Shown piece by piece: positions 7,197 through 12,757 of a DNA stretch of 12,757 bases; positions within the stretch are counted from its first letter, which is position 1; each line of letters opens with the position of its first letter. Location of the stretch: NCBI GenBank assembly GCA_028699365.1, contig JAQVUQ010000039.1:1-12757 (forward strand), read 5' to 3'. This stretch comes from UBA5359 sp028699365 [NCBI: bacterium]. Lineage in GTDB: Bacteria; UBP13; UBA5359. The position numbers were made by a program, and so were the translations under genes. The notes beneath the pieces were generated by a model. It did no database searches and was not told where the DNA came from. It was given only the letters and a program-made list of their open reading frames with translations.

Positions 7197-7456
7197 TCCC
7201 CTTTCAGTTATAGCTCGATAACTCGATATATTAAAATCAAGAAAACGATCGATCATATTGATCGAAGCAGATGACCGGCATCGCCGATCGATATATATTA
7301 AGCTCCTGTCTCCTGATATGAAACTATTTGCGAAGCATGCATCAACACACTGACCGTAGAGGCATGGAAGGACAACAGACGTCTCTCTTACGTTAACGGA
7401 CACGGAACAGGAGCGAGGCTAAAGTTTTTAAAAATCAAGAAGGAAATATCTGCAAA
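7197..7456 (-). promoter_or_regulatory. Leader/promoter region of rho
   Basis: This 260-nt non-coding spacer separates hpt from rho and is AT-rich compared with its neighbours. It contains a 17-nt palindrome TCGATCATATTGATCGA (7249-7265), a nearby CTCGATA repeated twice (7214-7228), and several other CGAT runs. Long leaders fit the known Rho autoregulation by premature termination in other bacteria, and a dedicated promoter is likely. I cannot pick a confident -35/-10 pair. Confidence 0.4.
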
Positions 7457-8026
7457 TTACGCTTCGGTACCTCCGTAAACTTCAGGTTTGAGTACTCCTA
7501 TAAACGGCAGATTGCGGTAACGCTGGGCAAAATCCAGCCCGTAGCCCACGACGAATCGATTGGGTATGCTGAAACCGTTGTAATCCACCTTGACGTTGAC
7601 CTTCCGTCTGTCTGGCTTATCCAGCAGAGTGCATATCTTCAGACTGGCGATATTTCTGGAGCGCAGGTTTTCCGTCAGATAGCTGAGGCTGAACCCGGTA
7701 TCGATTATATCCTCTATTATCAGGACGTGCCGGCTCTCCACATCCTCATCCAGATCCTTCAATATGCGCATGACGCCGGAAGGCTTGGTGTCCCTGCCGT
7801 AGCTGGACATGGCCATGAAGTCGAAGGAGAGAGGTATGTTTACATGCCTCATTATGTCGGCCATAAAGAGCACGGCCCCCTTCAGCACGCCTACCAGAAC
7901 GAGGTCCTTGCCCTCGTAATCGCTGGCGATCTGCGTACCCAGAGCCTTTATCCTCTCCTGCAAAGCTTCCGCGGAGATCAATACTTCTTCTATATCGTTC
8001 ATCATATCGGACATTCTATCGTTCAC
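7457..8026 (-). CDS. hpt: Hypoxanthine(-guanine) phosphoribosyltransferase
   Basis: This 189-residue cytoplasmic enzyme transfers the phosphoribosyl group of PRPP to hypoxanthine or guanine, giving IMP or GMP. The PRPP-binding signature VLIIEDIIDTGFSL lies at about 101-114 with the two acidic residues of the family. The LKG pyrophosphate loop is at 48-50, and SSYGRDT near 74-80 is the flexible catalytic loop. The C-terminal FVVGYGLDFAQRYRNLPFIG is typical of bacterial Hpt. The start is GTG 8026, 6 nt after the guaA stop, with GGGAG inside the guaA end about 9 nt upstream; in-frame ATG codons at 8014, 8005 and 8002 are alternatives. Its position after guaB3-guaA places salvage and de novo GMP formation in one transcript. 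tilS and ftsH, frequent partners elsewhere, are absent. Confidence 0.95.
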   Translation of the reverse strand: MNDRMSDMMNDIEEVLISAEALQERIKALGTQIASDYEGKDLVLVGVLKGAVLFMADIMRHVNIPLSFDFMAMSSYGRDTKPSGVMRILKDLDEDVESRHVLIIEDIIDTGFSLSYLTENLRSRNIASLKICTLLDKPDRRKVNVKVDYNGFSIPNRFVVGYGLDFAQRYRNLPFIGVLKPEVYGGTEA

Positions 8027-8032
8027 AGGTGT

Positions 8033-9574
8033 TCACTCCCATTCGATGGTTGATGGCGGTTTTGAACTTACGTCGTATACCAGCCGGTTTACATCAGGCA
8101 CTTCATTCATTATCCTGGTGGAGATCCTCTCCAGCACCTCGTAGGGCAACCGGGCCCAGTCGGCCGTCATGGCATCCTCGCTGGTCACGGCCCGCAGCAC
8201 TATCGGATAGGCATAGGTGCGATGGTCTCCCATAACGCCTACGCTCCTGATCACCGGCAGTACGGCAAACGCCTGCCAGACTTTACGATAGAGCCCTGCC
8301 TTCTTGATCTCCTCACCGACGATAGCGTCGGCCTCCCGCAGTATGTCAAGGCGCTCTTTGGTAACCTCACCGATAATCCTGATGGCCAGCCCCGGTCCGG
8401 GAAACGGCTGCCTCCAGATCATATCGGACGGCAGGCCCAGCTCGGCCGCTACGCCGCGCACCTCGTCCTTGAAGAGGTACCTTAACGGCTCAAGGAGTTT
8501 GAGGTCCATCTCTTCCTGGAGGACGGCCCCCACGTTATGGTGAGTCTTGATGGTAGCGGCGTTCTTGGTTCCGCTCTCTATGACGTCGGGATAGAGCGTC
8601 CCCTGCGCCAGATAGGCCATGCCCTTCATCTTCTTGGACTCTTCTTCAAAAACCCTTATAAACTCCTTGCCGATGGCCATTCGCTTCTTTTCAGGATCGG
8701 TCACTCCCCTGAGCCGGTCCAGAAAGCGTTCCTGGGCCTGTATATGTATCAGGTTTATCTTATAATTGTCACGGAAGGTCCGGCAGACCTTCTCCGCCTC
8801 GTCCTTGCGCAAAAAGCCGTGATCTACAAAGATGCAGGTAAGCTGATCCTTGACGGCCTGGTGCACCAGTACTGCGGTTGCTGCAGAATCTATGCCACCA
8901 CTGAGAGCGCAGATCACTCCGGCATCTCCGACCATCTCTCTGATCTGCGTTACCTGGGTCTCGACGAAGGAGCCCATGGTCCAACTCGGAGAGCAATCAC
9001 AGATCTTGTGCAGGAAGTTTTTGATAACCTCCACGCCCCAGGGCGTATGCACCACTTCAGGATGGAACTGAACACCGTAAAGCCGCCGGCCTCTGTTGGC
9101 CATAGCCGCTATGGGTGTGTTGTCGGTGGAGGCCAGAGCGTCAAAGCCGGGCGGCATCTCGGCTACCGCATCGCCGTGGCTCATCCAGCAAGTAAGATCC
9201 TTATTCAGATCCATGAAGAAGTCGCTGTTGTCCAGGACATGAAGCTCGGTCTTGCCGTATTCCCTGACGGTGCCGGGCGCCACTCGTCCACCCAGGATGT
9301 GAGCCAGCAGTTGCATGCCGTAGCAGATGCCCAGAATCGGTATGTCCATGTTGAAAAGCTGCGGGTCCACATGCGGCGCGCCTTCTTCATAGACGCTGTT
9401 GGGACCTCCGGAAAGAATGATGGCCTTGGGCGCCCGCTCTTTCAGGGTGCTTATCGGCGTATCGTGCGGCATGATCTCGCAGTAGACCTTGCTCTCCCGC
9501 ACCCTTCTGGCTATCAGTTGGCTGTACTGCGCACCGAAATCGAGAACTATTACCATTTGAGACGCCGTCGACAT
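8033..9574 (-). CDS. guaA: GMP synthase (glutamine-hydrolysing)
   Basis: This enzyme converts XMP to GMP using ATP and glutamine ammonia. The 513 residues match the fused two-domain form. The N-terminal class I glutamine amidotransferase has nucleophile C84 in GICYGMQ and partners H171 and E173 in YGVQFHPEV. The ATP-pyrophosphatase domain has the PP-loop [10 protein letters not shown] (224-233). The C-terminal dimerisation domain ends [15 protein letters not shown], the standard terminus carrying XMP-binding residues. The [17 protein letters not shown] motif is intact. The ATG at 9574 has AAGGAG about 9 nt upstream. It lies 14 nt after the guaB3 stop and 6 nt before hpt, so the three genes look co-transcribed. 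No anomalies are seen; it appears fully functional. Confidence 0.98.
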   Translation of the reverse strand: MSTASQMVIVLDFGAQYSQLIARRVRESKVYCEIMPHDTPISTLKERAPKAIILSGGPNSVYEEGAPHVDPQLFNMDIPILGICYGMQLLAHILGGRVAPGTVREYGKTELHVLDNSDFFMDLNKDLTCWMSHGDAVAEMPPGFDALASTDNTPIAAMANRGRRLYGVQFHPEVVHTPWGVEVIKNFLHKICDCSPSWTMGSFVETQVTQIREMVGDAGVICALSGGIDSAATAVLVHQAVKDQLTCIFVDHGFLRKDEAEKVCRTFRDNYKINLIHIQAQERFLDRLRGVTDPEKKRMAIGKEFIRVFEEESKKMKGMAYLAQGTLYPDVIESGTKNAATIKTHHNVGAVLQEEMDLKLLEPLRYLFKDEVRGVAAELGLPSDMIWRQPFPGPGLAIRIIGEVTKERLDILREADAIVGEEIKKAGLYRKVWQAFAVLPVIRSVGVMGDHRTYAYPIVLRAVTSEDAMTADWARLPYEVLERISTRIMNEVPDVNRLVYDVSSKPPSTIEWE

Positions 9575-9588
9575 CGCTAACTTCTCCT

Positions 9589-10749
9589 TTACTTGCCCAT
9601 CCCGACGTGCTGCTCACGTTGCTGCGCTTTGCCTTCCGAGGGAAGCGAGGGGGCTATAACTATCTCCACCTGTTGCAGTTCTTTTATATTGCGCTTGCCA
9701 CAGGTGCCCATACAGGTCTTGAGGGCGCCGGCGAAGTTAAGCGTTCCGTCATCCGTTCTGGCCGGCCCGAAGAGGATCTCCTTGAGCGTTCCCAGCTTGC
9801 CGACTTTGATACGGGTTCCGCGCGGCAGGCCGGGACTGGCGGTAGCCATGCCCCAGTGATAGCCGTGTCCGGGAGCTTCCTCAGCGCCGGATATGGGCGA
9901 ACCTATCATAACGGCGTCGGCTCCGCTGGCAATGGCCTTGCAGATATCCCCGCCGGTTCTCATGCCTCCGTCGGCTATGACGGCTACGTAATTGCCGCCG
10001 GCGGCAAAGTATTCGTCACGAGCGGTGGCGGCATCGGCTACGGCGGTTACCTGCGGCACCCCTATACCCAGAACACGCCGGGTAGTGCAGGCGGCGCCGG
10101 GGCCTATCCCGACCAGAATGCCTTTAACTCCGGTATGCATCAGTTCCATGGCCGCTTCATAGGTGGCACAGTTACCGGCCACAACGGGCATCGGCAACAT
10201 GGCGCACAACTTTTCCAGAGACAGGGCGTTGGCCCTGGAGGATTCGAACTTGACGCTGGTAACCGTTACCTGAACGACAAAAAGGTCTACGCCCTCTTCC
10301 GCGGCTATGGAGCCGAAGCGTTCGGCGTTCAGAGGAGAGGAGGATACGGAAACCGTTACGCCGCTCTTCTTCATCTCTCTTATACGTTGTCTGATAAGTT
10401 CTTCCTTGATGGGCTCACGATATATCTGCTGTATCAGCGGCACGACTTCATCGGAAGAAACAGCCGTTATTTTGTCGATTACGGCGGCGGAGTCTTCGTA
10501 TCTGGTCTGGACTCCTTCCAGATTAAGAACCGCCAGGCCTCCCAGGCGTCCCATCTCCACGGCCAGGCGGACATCCACCACGCCGTCCATGGCTGAGGCC
10601 AGAATGGGAATATCCAGTCTAACGTCACCTATGGATGTGGAAATATCGGTATCTTCGGGATCGATGGTAAGAGTAGATGGAGCAATAGCTATCTCGTCAA
10701 AGCCGTACACTCTGCGTGCCGTCCGGCCGCGTCCAACAGATAAATGCAT
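9589..10749 (-). CDS. GuaB3-family IMP dehydrogenase (no CBS domain)
   Basis: This 386-residue TIM-barrel protein of the IMP dehydrogenase/GMP reductase family is best placed in GuaB3. It would oxidise IMP to XMP with NAD+, feeding the adjacent GMP synthase. The catalytic loop reads [20 protein letters not shown] with nucleophile C221. The phosphate-binding segments [20 protein letters not shown] and DAVMIGSP are intact. The start [11 protein letters not shown] is typical, and there is no room for the Bateman (CBS) pair of normal GuaB between the two barrel halves. The C-terminal [20 protein letters not shown] is GuaB3-like and replaces the usual GuaB tail. ATG 10749 has a GGGGG run about 8 nt upstream. 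GMP reductase is less likely given the guaA linkage, but substrate direction cannot be proven from sequence. Confidence 0.88.
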   Translation of the reverse strand: MHLSVGRGRTARRVYGFDEIAIAPSTLTIDPEDTDISTSIGDVRLDIPILASAMDGVVDVRLAVEMGRLGGLAVLNLEGVQTRYEDSAAVIDKITAVSSDEVVPLIQQIYREPIKEELIRQRIREMKKSGVTVSVSSSPLNAERFGSIAAEEGVDLFVVQVTVTSVKFESSRANALSLEKLCAMLPMPVVAGNCATYEAAMELMHTGVKGILVGIGPGAACTTRRVLGIGVPQVTAVADAATARDEYFAAGGNYVAVIADGGMRTGGDICKAIASGADAVMIGSPISGAEEAPGHGYHWGMATASPGLPRGTRIKVGKLGTLKEILFGPARTDDGTLNFAGALKTCMGTCGKRNIKELQQVEIVIAPSLPSEGKAQQREQHVGMGK

Positions 10750-10783
10750 TGGAAATCCCCCATTTCCTTATTCAGATGAAAAT

Positions 10784-10890
10784 GCGCTCTTTGAGCGCGA
10801 TTCAAAGTTCAATGAACCCAAACCCTTTGTGCCTGCCGCGCCGAAGCTCATAAAGCGAAGGCGGGTGCCTCTGTGCCTTTTTCGGAACAG
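10784..10890 (-). promoter_or_regulatory. Structured 5' leader of guaB3
   Basis: On the minus strand, 34 nt before the start codon, GCGCTC-AAA-GAGCGC (10784-10798) forms a perfect 6-bp hairpin followed by ATTTTC. Further upstream (about 10833-10865) CGCC/GGCG arms flank symmetric GAA/GAA internal positions and a short GC/GC stem, with GCAC/GTGC-like repeats outside. This could be an attenuator or an intergenic palindrome. It does not match the purine riboswitch core as I know it. Confidence 0.3.
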
Positions 10891-10919
10891 ATGAGAAAAA
10901 GCTGCGGGAACATCATTTG

Positions 10920-10950
10920 TTGACAAGTCGTAATTAATTCTTGATGTTAT
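10920..10950 (+). promoter_or_regulatory. Candidate promoter of the antiporter gene
   Basis: A perfect TTGACA (10920-10925) is followed after 19 nt by TGTTAT (10945-10950), a 4-of-6 match to the -10 box. The spacing is longer than the ideal 17 nt. It lies about 90 nt before the antiporter start and points in the right direction. Confidence 0.4.
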
Positions 10951-11039
10951 CAGAAAGCCCTTCCGGTGTCAATAGCAGTTAAAGTGGAAATATAGATGAT
11001 ACAGCGTCTATTACAGGTGTGCGGAAGGCGAACCGGCTA

Positions 11040-12743
11040 ATGGAAATGTACTTTCTGCAGATGACCTTGATACTGGGGTTGGCGGCGCTTGTCAGCCTGG
11101 CCGCACGTCTGCTCCGGCAGCCTCTGGTGCTGGCCTATATCCTGACCGGCATCATTCTGGGGCCTCTCCTGTTGAATACCCTGCGCCGGCGCGAGCTGTT
11201 CGATATTTTCGGCGCCATCGGCATAGCCTTTCTCCTCTTCCTGGTGGGGCTGGAGTTGAATCCCCGGCGCATCAGGGAATTCGGACGGGCGGCCCTGGCA
11301 ACGGGGCTGATCCAGATAGGCATGACCCTGGCTCTGGGCTATCTTCTGGCGACACGGCTGAATATCGGCTCCTCTCTGTCGGCGGTTTACCTGGCTATGG
11401 CCGTGACCTTCTCCAGTACCATAATCGTCGTCAAACTCTTTGCCGAGAAGGGTTCGCTGAACGCTCTTTACGGCAAGATAGTGGTCGGCATACTTCTTGT
11501 CCAGGACTTCGCCGCCATGCTGGCGTTGCTGCTGCCACCCAGATTCGGAGACGGCGGTCTGTCCTGGGAAGGCTTTCTGCAGATAGCCGTCATCCTTGCC
11601 AGGAGCTCTGCCGTATTCCTGGCAGTCATGCTGGCCGGTGCCTATGTGCTGCCCTTTGTCTTCAGAAACGCGGCCAAAAATTCCGAGATGCTGCTGACTG
11701 TCAGCCTGGCATGGCTGTTTACCGTCTCCGCCCTGGCCATCAGGACGGGGTTCGGTATTCAGATAGGAGCCTTTCTGGCCGGCGTCAGTCTGGCGTACCT
11801 TCCCTACAGTCAGAGTATAAGTGCCAGGGTAAGCCCCTTACGTGATTTCTTTATAATCATATTCTTCGTGAGTCTGGGCGCCAACCTCAACGTCAACGCC
11901 CTGTCGGGCATGTGGCCGGCTCTGATAATCATAGTTCTCTTCGTCCTGCTCGTGAAACCGCTTATCGTCATGGCTGCACTGGGTTACCTGGGCTATCGAA
12001 AGCGCACTTCGTTCATGTCGGCTGTCTCCATAGGACAGATCAGCGAATTTTCCCTGATACTTACGGCTGCCGGACTGGCTCTGGGACAGATAGGGGTAAC
12101 GCTGTCCTCGCTGATCACGGCAGCAGCCGTGATATCCATCGCTATCTCCACCTATATGATCTACTTTGCGGAAAACATCTACAGAGTCCTGTCCGGCCCG
12201 CTCTCCATCTTCGAACGTTCCGACCACGGCCGTGAAGAACTGGAGTACCTGCCGCAGACAGGCCCCGGGCATAACATCCTCTTCGGCTACCATCGCATAG
12301 GCTACTACATTCTGGAAGCCCTCCGGCAGAGCGACGAGGAGACGGTGGTGGTCGATTTCAATCCCGATTATCTGAAACGGCTGGTGGGGAAAGGGATCCC
12401 CAGCCTCTATGGCGATATTTCCGACCCGGATATATTGAAGAGACTCGGAGCCGATAAAGCAAAGAGGATAATTTCCACCATACCGGATTACCGTGATAAT
12501 CATCTCATGGTGGAACAGGCCAGGGAACTGAGCACCAGGCCGGTAATCATAGTCACTGCGGATCAGGTGGACGAAGCCCTGGATCTATACGATACAGGCG
12601 CGGATTATGTTATCATGCCGCAGGTGCTGAGTGCCGAATTCACAGCTTCTCTTCTGGGCGTACTCTGCCGGGACAGCGAGTCGCAGGCCCGCAGCGTGCA
12701 AATTATCAGGCAGCAGCAGATAGAGAGGTTATTACAGATGTAA
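11040..12743 (+). CDS. CPA2-family cation:proton antiporter with RCK/TrkA-N domain (Kef-type)
   Basis: This 567-residue inner-membrane protein has about 12 hydrophobic segments up to residue about 385 and a cytoplasmic Rossmann RCK domain from about 408. Family motifs are LAYILTGIILGP, FLLFLVGLELNP, VTFSSTIIVVKLFAEKG, GILLVQDFAAM (the QD pair is Kef-like rather than the DD of sodium exchangers) and GQISEFSLILTAAG. It should exchange K+ or Na+ for protons. The RCK domain shows GYHRIGYYILEAL and, later, VVVDFNPDYL; the nucleotide-binding glycine motif is degenerate (GYHRIG for GxGxxG). A following TrkA-C domain seems absent, as the protein ends about 25 residues after the Rossmann fold. I start at ATG 11040 with GGAAGG about 11 nt upstream; ATG 11046 and GTG 11019 are possible. 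It is divergent from guaB3. Confidence 0.9.
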   Translation: MEMYFLQMTLILGLAALVSLAARLLRQPLVLAYILTGIILGPLLLNTLRRRELFDIFGAIGIAFLLFLVGLELNPRRIREFGRAALATGLIQIGMTLALGYLLATRLNIGSSLSAVYLAMAVTFSSTIIVVKLFAEKGSLNALYGKIVVGILLVQDFAAMLALLLPPRFGDGGLSWEGFLQIAVILARSSAVFLAVMLAGAYVLPFVFRNAAKNSEMLLTVSLAWLFTVSALAIRTGFGIQIGAFLAGVSLAYLPYSQSISARVSPLRDFFIIIFFVSLGANLNVNALSGMWPALIIIVLFVLLVKPLIVMAALGYLGYRKRTSFMSAVSIGQISEFSLILTAAGLALGQIGVTLSSLITAAAVISIAISTYMIYFAENIYRVLSGPLSIFERSDHGREELEYLPQTGPGHNILFGYHRIGYYILEALRQSDEETVVVDFNPDYLKRLVGKGIPSLYGDISDPDILKRLGADKAKRIISTIPDYRDNHLMVEQARELSTRPVIIVTADQVDEALDLYDTGADYVIMPQVLSAEFTASLLGVLCRDSESQARSVQIIRQQQIERLLQM

Positions 12744-12757
12744 GCGTAAACTACCTA

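Noticed and set aside
6663-7274. Arg/Gly-rich plus-strand frame opposite the rho linker
   Set aside because: Its composition is a by-product of the repetitive GC-rich Pro/Ala codons on the other strand; no independent ribosome site or family match.
7197-7403. N-terminal extension of Rho by 69 residues
   Set aside because: No ribosome site and no Rho-like sequence; the domain start at 7196 has AAAGGGGA directly upstream.
10784-10905. Purine or c-di-GMP riboswitch upstream of guaB3
   Set aside because: The conserved core segments of these classes are not seen; only generic hairpins are present.

Overview
The window joins two very different stretches of a bacterial chromosome. The right two thirds (about 4355-12757) is GC-rich housekeeping DNA. 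A leftward (minus-strand) gene row encodes a CBS-less GuaB3-type IMP dehydrogenase, GMP synthase, hypoxanthine phosphoribosyltransferase, transcription terminator Rho and the YchF ATPase. A rightward CPA2/Kef-type cation:proton antiporter with an RCK domain is divergent from it. The GuaB3 enzyme, the long Ala/Pro-rich linker in Rho and the YchF variant would fit a Chloroflexota lineage such as Dehalococcoidia. This is an inference from gene style and is not proven by the sequence.

The left third (1-about 4320) is visibly AT-richer and carries four minus-strand genes with no recognisable housekeeping role. Read in the direction of transcription they are: secreted Cys-rich protein (3813-3115), TPR protein with signal peptide and C-terminal membrane anchor (3059-1791), membrane-tethered paralogue of the secreted protein (1794-1117), and a second TPR protein (1052 to beyond the left edge). 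This is an A-B-A'-B' layout, so a two-gene cassette has been duplicated in tandem. The genes are tightly packed, with a 4-nt GTGA overlap between B and A', and use TTG and GTG starts. I do not recognise the A family. Its central region has features faintly reminiscent of beta-rich secreted proteins, but this is weak. The cassette is the best candidate in the window for an undescribed system.

Between the two parts lies about 540 nt without genes (3814-4354). It holds the leader of the cassette operon, a strong rightward intrinsic terminator with no rightward gene in front of it (4044-4076), several smaller inverted repeats, and a perfect 16-bp stem just after the ychF stop codon (4319-4353). 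The composition change falls here, which suggests the edge of an acquired or fast-evolving island.

Functionally, guaB3-guaA-hpt form a compact guanine-nucleotide unit. IMP goes to XMP and then GMP, while Hpt recovers IMP or GMP from free bases. The rho gene follows after a 260-nt spacer that probably carries its own promoter or leader, and ychF follows rho after 76 nt. A promoter-like TTGACA lies in the divergent region before the antiporter gene.
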